A DNA stretch of 64,000 nt. Source: Shewanella psychrotolerans. GTDB lineage: Bacteria; Pseudomonadota; Gammaproteobacteria; Enterobacterales; Shewanellaceae. Location: contig NZ_CP080419.1 of the NCBI RefSeq assembly GCF_019457595.1, positions 744,001 through 808,000 of the forward strand, read 5' to 3'. How positions within the stretch are numbered: position 1 is the stretch's first letter; the number at the start of each line of letters is the position of its first letter. The notes beneath the pieces were generated by a model, which saw only the letters and a program-made list of their open reading frames with translations, was not told the origin of the DNA and searched no databases. The translations under genes were made by a program, and so were the position numbers. This document shows, in pieces, positions 1-7,981 of the stretch.

Positions 1-208
1 TCTGCTCTTTTAACAGCAGTAAAATGAAGATGGCGGTGAATGCCAGAAACCCGGGGACTTCTCTGAGGCTTTGTAACATGCCGATTTCAGCACCAGTAAA
101 GTTGGCCCGTTCGATAACAAAGTTATTCAGTAATACTTGCCAAACAGAAAACACCAGAGACATAACAAATGTCATTAATAACAATAGTTTTTGCGGACTT
201 TTCTGCAT
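1..208 (-). CDS. MFS transporter, N-terminal part (cut by window edge)
   Basis: The reverse strand reads from an ATG at 208 off the left edge without a stop. The 69 visible residues start MQKSPQKLLLLMTF and contain two hydrophobic stretches, about residues 8-30 and 50-66. The segment between them, with LRE near the start of the second helix, resembles the loop between the first two helices of major facilitator transporters. It would sit in the inner membrane with 12 helices if complete. The substrate cannot be told from this fragment. It is divergent from the outer-membrane gene at 440. The family call is moderate because only the N-terminus is visible. Confidence 0.6.
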   Translation of the reverse strand, partial: MQKSPQKLLLLMTFVMSLVFSVWQVLLNNFVIERANFTGAEIGMLQSLREVPGFLAFTAIFILLLLKEQ

Positions 209-361
209 GAGTTGTTGCTTAATTATTGGGAGAAAAAACAGACAGCTAGTCTACCTCATGTTTATTTAGTCACCAAGATGGATTCAATCTTTGCCAACCT
301 CTTCTGCTTGATATTTTCATGTGATCGTTATTTTGCAAAAATGTTATTAACAAATGTAAAT

Positions 362-380
362 TATAATGAGAATGATTTGC
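362..380. promoter_or_regulatory. Probable Fur box
   Basis: The 19-mer TATAATGAGAATGATTTGC matches the classical Fur consensus GATAATGATAATCATTATC at 14 of 19 positions by direct comparison. It lies 60 bases before the channel gene at 440, and an imelysin and a di-heme protein follow. Iron control of these genes is inference. Confidence 0.6.
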
Positions 381-439
381 ATTTAATGTATGTTGCTCGC
401 ATTTAGGGGGGGAAGCTGTTTGTTCAGCGTGGAGATAAT

Positions 440-1819
440 ATGAAGTGGGATCTAAATGCAGTGGTACTCGGGATGAGTGTTTTCTTATCGACTAACGCGT
501 TGGCTGCGGTCGATCCTGAAGTATTGCAACAGGCAATAGAGCGTCAAGAGAATGAACTTAAGTTATTGAAGCAGCAATTGGCGACAATGGCTCAACAGCA
601 GCAGGAGCAAGTATCAAAACAGCAAGAAGTGGTAAAAACCCTGGTGCAGTCGGAAGCGGCTAAGAGCCCTTGGAGTCGATTTAAGTTCGAATCATATGGC
701 AGTGTTAATTACACCAGTGATGAATACTATGACAATGTTCAAGATACTCGACCAGAGCGTCGTGGCCGTTTCGATCTCGAGCGTATTGTGACCGAGTTTG
801 GTTATCAGTTTACTGATGAATGGGACATGGAGGTCGAAATTGAATATGAACATGGCGGCACGGGGAGCGCGCTAGAATACGATGGTTTCGATGAGTTTGG
901 TGAGTTTGAGTCAGAGGTCGAAGCGGGCGGTGAAGTGATGATTGAAAAGGCCCAACTTCGCTATCGTCCCAATCAACATTTTGGGATTAAGTTCGGTAAC
1001 ATTCATCTGCCTATCGGCTTGTCTAGCATATTACATAAACCTAATCAGTACCTGACCGTACTGCGTCATCGTAGTGAAGCGGCTATGTTGCCCGCAGTAT
1101 GGAATGAAACTGGGGTGGGAATTTTTGGTGAATATGCCGACTTTCACTATCAGGCTCAAGTGATTAGTGGTTTGAATTCTGAATATTTTCGTACCTACGA
1201 TTGGATAGCGTCAGGGCATCAAAAGCGTTTCGAAAGCGTCAATGCCGACGACTTAGCTTATGCTTTGCGCCTCGATTATGGCAGCTTTAAAAAAGGTACA
1301 GCCGTTGGTGTGGCGTACTATTACGGTAACACGAGCGGTAATCGCCATAAGAGTAACAAGGTAAGTGGCGATGGTAGTGTCAGCATTCTTGCCGTGTCAG
1401 GAGCCTATGTTGAAGGGCCATGGATCGTACGTGGTCAATATCTGTATGGCACCTTGAGTGATGCCGATGCGATCACTCAAGCGAATAAATCGACCCCAGG
1501 CTTAAAGCCGGGTAACTTTGCCCAGCTGGGCAGCGAGTCTGAAGCCTTCTTTATCGAAGCGGGTATCGATTTACATCACTTCTTTGACCTTCCATTAACG
1601 GTATTTGCCAACCTCGATTATGCCAATCCGCTTGCCGACGTGGACAGTGGCAGTGCTACCAAACGTTACGAAAACACCTGGACCAGCCTCGGGGTTAACT
1701 ATTCTCCAATTCCTGAAATCGTCATTAAGGCTGAAGCTGGGCGTCAGCAAGTTGCCGTCGCAGCCATTCCTGATACCAACTTTTTCGCTTTAGGTGTTGG
1801 ATATCAATTCTCACTATAA
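440..1819 (+). CDS. Outer-membrane channel with N-terminal coiled coil, porin-like
   Basis: This 459-residue protein has a signal peptide (about residues 1-22, ending ALAA), a short Gln/Glu-rich coiled coil (about 27-70) and a long region of alternating aromatic and polar residues ending in a terminal ...GYQFSL. That is the pattern of an outer-membrane beta barrel of the phosphate-selective porin O/P or carbohydrate-porin type. A coiled coil ahead of the barrel is common in trimeric porins. The start has GGAG six bases upstream. It is followed at short distance by an imelysin lipoprotein and preceded by a Fur-like box, so a role in iron or heme-related uptake is plausible but inferred. The substrate is unknown. 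Confidence 0.75.
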   Translation: MKWDLNAVVLGMSVFLSTNALAAVDPEVLQQAIERQENELKLLKQQLATMAQQQQEQVSKQQEVVKTLVQSEAAKSPWSRFKFESYGSVNYTSDEYYDNVQDTRPERRGRFDLERIVTEFGYQFTDEWDMEVEIEYEHGGTGSALEYDGFDEFGEFESEVEAGGEVMIEKAQLRYRPNQHFGIKFGNIHLPIGLSSILHKPNQYLTVLRHRSEAAMLPAVWNETGVGIFGEYADFHYQAQVISGLNSEYFRTYDWIASGHQKRFESVNADDLAYALRLDYGSFKKGTAVGVAYYYGNTSGNRHKSNKVSGDGSVSILAVSGAYVEGPWIVRGQYLYGTLSDADAITQANKSTPGLKPGNFAQLGSESEAFFIEAGIDLHHFFDLPLTVFANLDYANPLADVDSGSATKRYENTWTSLGVNYSPIPEIVIKAEAGRQQVAVAAIPDTNFFALGVGYQFSL

Positions 1820-1861
1820 GTGGCGCTGACCGTCATTTCGAATAAATAAATGGAGTTATCA

Positions 1862-3013
1862 ATGAAACAACTTAAATACAGTGCGATCGCCTTAGCCCTT
1901 ATCTCTTCTTTAGCTGCTTGTGGTGGCTCTGGTAGCGACGATACCCCCGTCGTGGAGCCAGAAACGGGCTTTAGTTTTTCGGCTGACGAGATGATAGTCA
2001 ATCTAAGTGATGACGTGATTGTCAGCGGATATTCGATTTTAGCCGATCGTGGTACGGCATTACTCTTAGCGACCCAAACCTTAGTGGCAACACCAACTCA
2101 GGCCAATTTGGAGGCGGCGCAAGCGGCATGGAAAGATGCCCGTCAGCCTTGGGAGCAGGGAGAATCGCACATTTTTGGTCCTGTAGACTCGTTGGGTATC
2201 GATCCCCATTTAGATAGCTGGCCGCTAAACACCACAGATTTGCAAACGGTATTGGCAAATAGCTCTGGCTTTGACGCCGATACCATCAAAGTGTGGAACG
2301 ATGATGTTCAAGGTTTCCATACCATGGAATATCTACTCTTTGGCGATGGGGTTAATAACAACGTTAAAAGTATCGATGAACTTAGCGCAAATGAGCGCGA
2401 TTATCTCATGGGGCTTGCCGAAGTGTTCCGTGACTATACACGGATCCTCGCCGATGCCTGGCTAGTTAGTCATGATGGCAAATCTGGTGCCGCTTATGGT
2501 GAGCTACTTAAAACACCAGGGACTAATGGCAATACCTTTTATAGCTCTCAAGTTGGGGTAATTGAAGAGTTGATTAAAGGGATGATCGGTATCGTCGACG
2601 AAGTGGGCAACGGTAAGATCGCCGATCCCTTCGGTAGCTCGGCGCAAACTGCCGATACGTCAAAGGTAGAGTCTCAATATTCTTGGAATTCGCTTACCGA
2701 TTTTAGTGACAACATCATTGGGGTACGTAATGTCTACCAAGGTGAATTTACAGGTGAGGCGGATAAACAAGGTATTGTCGATTTTGTTAGCGCGGCAAAT
2801 CCAGAGTTAGCCACCCGTGTTGGGCGAGAAATCGATGAGGCTATTTTGCAGATCCGCGCCATCGCAGGAACCAATAACATGCCATTCCGTCAGGCAATAC
2901 AAGATACCGCAGGGCGAGTTAGGGTACAAAAAGCGGTAGATGCCTTATCCAAGTTACAAACTAGCCTACAAAACGAAGTACTGCCATTACTGCAAGAGTG
3001 GCAAGGGAAATAG
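1862..3013 (+). CDS. Imelysin family lipoprotein (IrpA-like)
   Basis: The protein has a lipoprotein signal (MKQLKYSAIA... LAAC, Cys about residue 21) and the imelysin signature GxHxxE, seen as GFHTME at residues 151-156. Its total length of 383 residues fits the family. Imelysins are periplasmic or surface lipoproteins, often iron regulated; the GxHxxE motif is thought to bind metal, and peptidase activity is disputed. ATG 1862 is chosen over an in-frame ATG at 1850 because GGAG at 1852-1855 gives it a correctly spaced ribosome site. It lies between the channel gene and a di-heme lipoprotein, a set seen in other proteobacteria. A hairpin terminator follows directly. Confidence 0.88.
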   Translation: MKQLKYSAIALALISSLAACGGSGSDDTPVVEPETGFSFSADEMIVNLSDDVIVSGYSILADRGTALLLATQTLVATPTQANLEAAQAAWKDARQPWEQGESHIFGPVDSLGIDPHLDSWPLNTTDLQTVLANSSGFDADTIKVWNDDVQGFHTMEYLLFGDGVNNNVKSIDELSANERDYLMGLAEVFRDYTRILADAWLVSHDGKSGAAYGELLKTPGTNGNTFYSSQVGVIEELIKGMIGIVDEVGNGKIADPFGSSAQTADTSKVESQYSWNSLTDFSDNIIGVRNVYQGEFTGEADKQGIVDFVSAANPELATRVGREIDEAILQIRAIAGTNNMPFRQAIQDTAGRVRVQKAVDALSKLQTSLQNEVLPLLQEWQGK

Positions 3014-3026
3014 GGCGAATACAAAA

Positions 3027-3057
3027 GGGGAGGCGCTATGCGCTCTCCTCTTTTTTT
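3027..3057 (+). terminator. Rho-independent terminator after the imelysin gene
   Basis: GGGGAGGCGC and GCGCTCTCCTC form a GC-rich stem with loop TAT and one bulged T, followed by TTTTTTT. It sits between the imelysin and di-heme genes, so the third gene may be expressed at a reduced level or from its own promoter. Confidence 0.85.
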
Positions 3058-3090
3058 GCCCCAAAGCCCCCAGATTTATCAAGGTTAAAT

Positions 3091-4725
3091 GTGAGTAAGT
3101 TAATGATTAAAAATAATATTAAACGCCAAGCGCTCGGCGTGGCAGCGATCATTTGTTGTTTAAGCGGTTGCGGTGGTTCGGGTGATGAAGTGACCACACC
3201 AACGCCAGATAAAGTCTATCCAGCTTATACCGATGTAGCGGCATTGGGGGGAGAGACTACAACCTTCGATTCGGCTTCATCTGGCCATGGATTTTCGACC
3301 CCTGCGGTCAACCTCACCCCCGCAGAACTCAGCCAGCATCTCGCCGGAGACGTCAATTTTGAAACCGCCTTTACCACGGCTCCCAATAGTGAGCATCCAG
3401 AGCTTGATGGCTTAGGCCCAGTGTTTAACAATGCCGACTGTAATTCTTGTCATCAACGAGATGGCCGTAACTCAACACCGAGTATTCCTGCGGGTAAGAT
3501 GCGTATCAAACTGGGCTCAGAAGCCGGGATCTTTCTTCGAATCAGTAAAGCACCCGATGTACCTTGCACTGAGGGGGTGATGGAAAATGATTACTGCGCC
3601 CCGATCCCTGTGCCTAATTTTGGGGGGCAACTGTTTCATCGTGGCGTGCTTAAGGCGCGTGCGGACTGGGAGCAAAATCTGTTTGGTGGTCAGGCCGATG
3701 TGTATCTCTCCTATGAGACTCATACCGTGACTTATCCCGATGGCCGTAGCGTCAATTTGAAAAAGCCCCTATTTGAGGTTGAAAACCCGTTTGATGCCCC
3801 AGGGGAAACCAAGGCTAGCAGTAACCTTACCTCGAACCTGTTACAAGATGATGTGCTGATGGGATGGCGTAACGGTATGCCCGTCTTTGGTCTCGGTTTG
3901 TTAGAGGCCATTCCTGAGGCCGATATTGTCGCCCTTGCCGATGAGAATGATGTGAATGGCGACCATATTTCTGGTCGTCCTAACTATGTTTTCGATGCGG
4001 TAAAAGCCCAAAATGGAGATAAAAACCCAGTGTCACTCGGGCGTTTTGGTTGGAAAGCCAATACTCCAAGTGTGCGAGTGCAATCCTTAGGTGCGCTGCG
4101 AGGCGATATCGGTATAACCAATCCGCTGTTTCCTGACGAAAGCATTGTCGGCACCTCGCTGCATGATAGCTATTTAACTCGCACAGGTTTTACCGATACT
4201 GGCAGTGATGAGAGTGGTGCCCCAGAGGCCAGCGCGGCGTTCAGTGATGATGTGGTGTTTTATGCAGAAACCTTAGCTGTGCCAGCGCGGCGTAATGTGC
4301 AAGATACCGATGTTCGTGAAGGTGCTCGGCTATTTAGTGAGCTTAATTGCAGTGGCTGCCATCAACCGAGTTTTGTGACTAAATCCTCGGGGGATATTGG
4401 TGGCATACCAATGATTGATGCATTAAAAGGACAAACTATCTATCCATTCACTGACATGTTGCTCCACGATATGGGAGAGGGGCTTGCCGATGGTCGTCCT
4501 GACTTTTTAGCTAATGGTAATGAGTGGCGCACTCGGCCGTTATGGGGGATAGGTTTAACTCAAACGGTGAATCCACAAGCGGGCTTTTTACACGATGGTC
4601 GTGCAAATACCATAGAAGAAGCGATTTTATGGCACGGTGGTGAAGCGCAAACTAGCACCGATAATTTTATGGCCTTGAGCGTCAGTGAACGGGCACAGTT
4701 AATCGCTTTTGTGATGTCGTTATAG
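3091..4725 (+). CDS. Di-heme c-type lipoprotein, DUF1111 / di-haem oxidoreductase family
   Basis: The protein begins with a lipoprotein signal (ICCLSGCGGSG) and has two CxxCH heme-attachment sites, CNSCH (Cys about 117) and CSGCH (Cys about 420). This matches the di-haem oxidoreductase (DUF1111, 'thiol oxidoreductase-like') family, whose members carry two c-type hemes in the periplasm. About 544 residues is usual. The start is uncertain: GTG 3091 has AAGG six bases upstream, and ATG 3103 is the alternative; an upstream GTG at 2998 overlaps the terminator and is unlikely. Its neighbour is an imelysin, a conserved pairing. The redox substrate is unknown. Confidence 0.85.
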   Translation: MSKLMIKNNIKRQALGVAAIICCLSGCGGSGDEVTTPTPDKVYPAYTDVAALGGETTTFDSASSGHGFSTPAVNLTPAELSQHLAGDVNFETAFTTAPNSEHPELDGLGPVFNNADCNSCHQRDGRNSTPSIPAGKMRIKLGSEAGIFLRISKAPDVPCTEGVMENDYCAPIPVPNFGGQLFHRGVLKARADWEQNLFGGQADVYLSYETHTVTYPDGRSVNLKKPLFEVENPFDAPGETKASSNLTSNLLQDDVLMGWRNGMPVFGLGLLEAIPEADIVALADENDVNGDHISGRPNYVFDAVKAQNGDKNPVSLGRFGWKANTPSVRVQSLGALRGDIGITNPLFPDESIVGTSLHDSYLTRTGFTDTGSDESGAPEASAAFSDDVVFYAETLAVPARRNVQDTDVREGARLFSELNCSGCHQPSFVTKSSGDIGGIPMIDALKGQTIYPFTDMLLHDMGEGLADGRPDFLANGNEWRTRPLWGIGLTQTVNPQAGFLHDGRANTIEEAILWHGGEAQTSTDNFMALSVSERAQLIAFVMSL

Positions 4726-4752
4726 CTTAGGTTATACCGACAGCGTAAAGGT

Positions 4753-4779
4753 AAAAGCGGAGCATAGCTCCGCTTTTTT
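4753..4779 (+). terminator. Rho-independent terminator
   Basis: AAGCGGAGC and GCTCCGCTT pair around a short AT-rich loop and run into TTTTTT. It closes the channel/imelysin/di-heme set. Confidence 0.92.
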
Positions 4780-4933
4780 CTGCCTGTGTTTTACATCGAT
4801 GGAATTAATTTGTGATGTAGGTAAACTTACTCGATGTTTTGCACTTATCCCTCGTGATCTGTTTCAACTAAATGTTGACCTAGATGACTTATGATGATGT
4901 TACAGATTGAAATTAATAATATTAGAGGTATCA

Positions 4934-5455
4934 GTGAGTAAAATTTTAATCATCTATTCCAGCGTTCACGGACAGACACGCAAAGTCACTGACTATCTAA
5001 AGCAGCAGTTAGAGTCTTATGGCAACGAGGTGACTTGTGCCAGTATTGATGAGGCGCCCGCACTCGATGTTTTCGACAAAGTGGTGATCGGTGCCAGTAT
5101 CCGCCATGGTAAACATAATCCAGCGGTTTACGATTTTATTAGCCGCAATATTAATCAGCTTAGTGATAAGGTCAGTAGTTTTTTTTCGGTAAGTTTAGTG
5201 GCGCGAAAACCGGCTAAAAACACCCCTGAAACTAACCCATATATGCAAGCATTCTTAGCGAAAACAACATGGAAGCCTAAGCTATTAGCCGTATTCGGCG
5301 GTAACTTAGATTATCAAGGTTATAACGCCGTCGATAGAAACATCATTCGCTTTATTATGTGGATAACTAAGGGGCCAACCGCGGCGGATACTAAGGTGGA
5401 ATATACTGACTGGGATAAAGTCAGTCAGTATGCACAGCAATTGCACCAACTCTAG
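4934..5455 (+). CDS. hemG: Protoporphyrinogen IX dehydrogenase, HemG type
   Basis: A flavodoxin-fold protein of 173 residues. The N-terminal strand KILIIYSSVHGQTRKV is the FMN phosphate-binding loop of HemG, and GASIRHGKHN and the conserved FFSVSLVARKP segment follow. HemG oxidises protoporphyrinogen IX to protoporphyrin IX, passing electrons to menaquinone or ubiquinone at the inner membrane. GTG 4934 is preferred because AGAGG at 4924-4928 is well spaced and an upstream extension would add residues the family lacks. It is followed after 27 bases by a membrane cytochrome b561-like gene, which may share its electron route. Confidence 0.92.
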   Translation: MSKILIIYSSVHGQTRKVTDYLKQQLESYGNEVTCASIDEAPALDVFDKVVIGASIRHGKHNPAVYDFISRNINQLSDKVSSFFSVSLVARKPAKNTPETNPYMQAFLAKTTWKPKLLAVFGGNLDYQGYNAVDRNIIRFIMWITKGPTAADTKVEYTDWDKVSQYAQQLHQL

Positions 5456-5482
5456 TGGCAATCCGTATTGAGGAGATAGTAA

Positions 5483-6010
5483 ATGGTTAAACTGCTCACC
5501 TCATTGGGCAAGAAGGTGATTGAATATCAACATCTTGTGTTGATTCTATCGTCGCTATTTTTAATCTCCACTAGCGGTTGGCTACTCATGGGGCGTGCCA
5601 TTAGGGCTAATGCGTCGATGTGGGACTATTTACACGTCTATCTGGGCTTATTGGTTGCCTGTTTCTCGGTTTCTATCTTGCTGACCAATGTCGTGAAAGG
5701 TAAATGGCGTCAATATTTTCCTTGGCTTGTAGGCGATTTTAGTCAACTGAGCAATGATATCTGCGGCCTTAAGCAAGGTAAAATCCCCCTAGCGGGCGGT
5801 CGAGGACTGTTTAGTGTTATTGAAGGGATTGGTTTAATCTTACTGGTTTTAGTGTCGTTTACTGGGGTGATGTGGTTTATTACTCAAGGCAGCAGTGAGG
5901 CGCTCAATTGGCGCAGTTATCACCATAGCGCCGCCCATGGTTTTATCGCTTTTATCATAGTGCATAGTATTTGTGCGGCAGCGCACCTACTGGATTTTAT
6001 CCGTAATTAG
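5483..6010 (+). CDS. Cytochrome b561-like membrane protein
   Basis: The 175-residue protein has four hydrophobic segments (about 18-35, 50-68, 110-130, 150-168). Histidines fall in or next to them (H18, H51, the HH pair and HGF near 150, HS near 156), as expected for bis-histidine heme b in cytochrome b561 or Ni-Fe hydrogenase b-type subunits. It starts 27 bases after hemG, so the two are probably cotranscribed; a quinone-linked electron role beside HemG is inference. GGAG lies 11 bases before the start. No terminator with a clear T-run was seen; a tandem heptamer repeat follows. Confidence 0.7.
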   Translation: MVKLLTSLGKKVIEYQHLVLILSSLFLISTSGWLLMGRAIRANASMWDYLHVYLGLLVACFSVSILLTNVVKGKWRQYFPWLVGDFSQLSNDICGLKQGKIPLAGGRGLFSVIEGIGLILLVLVSFTGVMWFITQGSSEALNWRSYHHSAAHGFIAFIIVHSICAAAHLLDFIRN

Positions 6011-6020
6011 CCCCAATTAG

Positions 6021-6055
6021 GTTTTAGATTTTAGATTTTAGGTTTTAGGTTTTTT
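6021..6055. repeat. TTTTAGA/TTTTAGG heptamer tandem repeat
   Basis: Four consecutive heptamers (two TTTTAGA, two TTTTAGG) are followed by a partial unit. It lies at the junction between the cytochrome gene and the repeat-rich leader module. Confidence 0.85.
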
Positions 6056-6355
6056 GGGATTGCTTTGCTTCGAGTCGGTTTGTGCTCGGTGGTGCTAGGG
6101 TTTAAGTTGAATGTGTTTGAAGGGCGCAGCCGCGTTTACACTGGACTATTCTATCTCTTCGATTCGGATTCATTTTGTGTGCGCCGTTAGTGCAAAAGCT
6201 AACTTAGTTTTGCCCCAAAATGTGTTGCCCTTAGAATGCAGGTTTGGCATTTCTCTAGTTTGCTTGGTTGGCATTTGGCGACACGCTCATTTATTAAATG
6301 AGTTGAAGGTCGTACCTTCATCGCCATCTAACGCCTGCCCGGCGAGGGCTGTGCT

Positions 6356-6434
6356 GATACGCCTGTGACACGCTGTGCGCCATCCCTGGCCGCTCTGCGG
6401 TTTCATCCCTGAAACCGAAGGTCACAGGCGTATC
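6356..6434. repeat. Long-armed inverted repeat (14-bp perfect arms)
   Basis: GATACGCCTGTGAC at 6356-6369 is the exact reverse complement of GTCACAGGCGTATC at 6421-6434. The 51-base interior holds a second hairpin, CGGTTTCA/TGAAACCG. The corresponding place in module L2 does not keep it. It could form a cruciform or a folded RNA; no T-run follows. Confidence 0.8.
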
Positions 6435-6761
6435 TACACTTGGTATTTAACGTCTCTTCGATTTGGTGGTATTGGTGTGTTTAAGGCGTGAAAGCTAACT
6501 GATTTTTGCCCCCAAATGAGTTAACAAGTTGTCGGTGGTTCAGTAACGAACGGACTTTATGACCTAGCAATTTTCATCGCGACACGTGTGTGATGTAATT
6601 CACTACTTCCCATTAAAAACTAGATAAGTATACAGTGATATTAAAACCATCAGGATTTTGAACGATTTTCATCCTGTATTCGTGCGCGTTTTCTCATTTT
6701 GGCTTAAATAAATCGCATTAAAATTAATCACTTATGGTATTCGTCAAGTAGATAATAGGTT

Positions 6762-6788
6762 TGGAAAACGCGCATGCGCGTTTTTCCA
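6762..6788. repeat. GC-rich palindrome centred on GCGCATGCGC, copy in L1
   Basis: Ten perfectly paired bases on each side of the centre (AAAACGCGCA/TGCGCGTTTT) extend to GG/CC past one unpaired T. A second palindrome, TGCGCATGCGCA, lies at 6873-6884 just before the attI-like site. Both recur in L2. Confidence 0.8.
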
Positions 6789-6881
6789 GATGGTGTATTT
6801 AGCAAAATGCTGATAAGTTCATTACATACAGATAGTTAACTGTGCGTGTTTTCACTGGTCTAACGAGGTAAATGCGCATGC

Positions 6882-6901
6882 GCACTAATAAAAGGTTATG
6901 A
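6882..6901 (+). other. attI-like recombination site 1
   Basis: GCACTAATAAAAGGTTATGA aligns with the end of the class 1 integron attI1 site as I remember it (GCCCTAAAACAAAGTTAGG) at 14 of 19 positions, including the GTTA core. The cassette begins after the G of GTTATGA (6895). The same bases end module L2. No integrase gene is nearby. Confidence 0.55.
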
Positions 6902-6915
6902 GTCACAGGAGAGTC

Positions 6916-7395
6916 ATGGATTTGTCCCATAAACAATGGATGTATGGCGGGGCTGTATTATTGGCAGCAGTTTCAGGCGCTATCGTGTTAGGTCGCGTGC
7001 CCAATGCCTGGGTTCCAATGCCGTTACCTATCGTGATTGTTGCATTTGTTACCTTGATTCTTTTTCCGTTTGTCACTCCGGCACTTTACTTATTGGTACT
7101 TAAACTTTCATCTTCTTCGGTACACTTCACTAAAATTATTTTGGCTTTGGTGGTCGCTATTGGCGTTCTTAACTTTATGTACTTTCAAATTGCATGGGAG
7201 TATGGCATCAAATATCAGGGCCCAGAACATACCAAGATTGTGGCCATTGAAAATTTATTGGGCTTTGGCGTTGCGTTTGTAATATCGGCAACAGCATTAG
7301 CTAAAGGGTCTAGGGCGCTGGCATATACTGCAAATCTCACCCTATTTGTATTGTTGTCCTGGTGCGCATTTCCATATCTAGGGGAGCTTCCGTAG
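6916..7395 (+). CDS. Cassette-encoded membrane protein of unknown function
   Basis: The 159-residue protein has four predicted membrane helices (about 8-26, 35-63, 74-95, 115-135 with a further hydrophobic tail 140-152). I do not recognise the family. ATG 6916 is preferred over ATG 6898 because AGGAG lies four to five bases before it, and 6898 falls inside the recombination core. The gene is the single ORF of an integron-type cassette running from 6896 to 7489: the cassette start GTTATGA is the exact complement of its attC left core TCATAAC. Expression probably depends on a promoter in the leader. Confidence 0.75.
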   Translation: MDLSHKQWMYGGAVLLAAVSGAIVLGRVPNAWVPMPLPIVIVAFVTLILFPFVTPALYLLVLKLSSSSVHFTKIILALVVAIGVLNFMYFQIAWEYGIKYQGPEHTKIVAIENLLGFGVAFVISATALAKGSRALAYTANLTLFVLLSWCAFPYLGELP

Positions 7396-7402
7396 TGGCA
7401 AC

Positions 7403-7495
7403 TCATAACAAGTTGCTGTTGTCGCCGCTGCGCGGCTGGGACCTCCGTTCCGGCGCTTCGCGCATGCACTGCGGCCCCAAAGCAAGGCGTTAGTG
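7403..7495 (+). other. attC site of cassette 1
   Basis: The 93-base site runs from left core TCATAAC to right core GTTAGTG. The outer arms pair imperfectly (TAACAAGTTGCTGTTG against CAAAGCAAGGCGTTA), and the centre is GC-rich and palindromic. The left core is the exact reverse complement of the cassette's first bases at 6895-6901. This is the organisation of integron attC sites. Confidence 0.82.
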
Positions 7496-7502
7496 GTCAA
7501 CC

Positions 7503-7949
7503 ATGAACCGAGCTCTATTTCTAATCTTCGCTCTCTCCTGCATGCAAGGGATTGCTGAAGAATCAGAGGCCCCAGAAACCATCTGGTTAGAATCAGATAA
7601 GATGGTTTCATGTGTTCCACGCGAATTAAACCTAGGAGAATCTCTCCAAGTAAAACTTGGTGAGCATCACGGCAAAGAACTTGCCGTATATCGACACGAA
7701 GAGAATCTATGGTTGTTTTTGGTTGTTGGCTCACCGCCATCGGCGATGACTTCTTTAATGTCTCCCTTGCAATTTGAAGGCGTCAACGCAATTGAAATAA
7801 CCCCAGTAACAACGGGATATCGGTGGGACAGTAAAGGCGGCAATGAAGCAATATTTTCCAAGCCAGGAAAATATACACTTTATGTAAGCACAAATTTGGA
7901 AAGCGAAAATGGCGGCTATAAATGCGAATTAATCGTCAAAAACCACTAA
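7503..7949 (+). CDS. Cassette-encoded secreted protein of unknown function
   Basis: The 148-residue protein has a signal peptide (about 1-18, MNRALFLIFALS...) and a beta-rich mature part with two cysteines (about 37 and 142) that could form a disulfide. It resembles periplasmic or secreted immunity-like proteins in size, but no family is recognised. It starts 8 bases after the right core of the preceding attC. Its stop codon TAA lies inside the left core CACTAAC (7944-7950) of its own attC, and CACTAAC is the exact complement of the cassette start GTTAGTG (7489-7495). The downstream half of its attC is missing because a transposase element follows. Confidence 0.75.
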   Translation: MNRALFLIFALSCMQGIAEESEAPETIWLESDKMVSCVPRELNLGESLQVKLGEHHGKELAVYRHEENLWLFLVVGSPPSAMTSLMSPLQFEGVNAIEITPVTTGYRWDSKGGNEAIFSKPGKYTLYVSTNLESENGGYKCELIVKNH

Positions 7950-7981
7950 CAAGCAAAGGCAGCATCGCCCTTCGGGCTGAA
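7944..7981 (+). other. Truncated attC site of cassette 2
   Basis: CACTAACAAGCAAAGGCAGC followed by the hairpin tip GCCCTTCGGGC begins a typical attC, but the site breaks off at 7982 where transposase element copy A starts. No matching right half with a GTTRRRY core was found next to either element copy, so the insertion was accompanied by deletion or later loss. Confidence 0.7.

Larger units (their letters stand above)
6125..6895 (+). repeat. Leader module L1: non-coding repeat ending in an attI-like site
   Basis: This block has no credible gene. It matches 50705-51481 in the same order: a CGCGTTTACAC...CTCTTCGATT...GTGTG unit at about 6130 and again at 6428, a block with ACCTTCAT...CTAACGCC at 6289-6355 (also matched at 50393-50459), then about 400 bases from 6495 that align to 51069-51481. 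The last 150 bases are almost identical and have no gaps (constant offset 44586). Both copies stop matching at the first base of a gene cassette. The function as an integron platform is inferred. Confidence 0.8.

Noticed and set aside
6021..6055. Possible CRISPR-like array
   Set aside because: The heptamers are contiguous and have no spacers; no cas genes are visible in the window.
6111..6368. 85-codon frame in module L1
   Set aside because: Consists of repeat sequence also present in L2 with frame changes.
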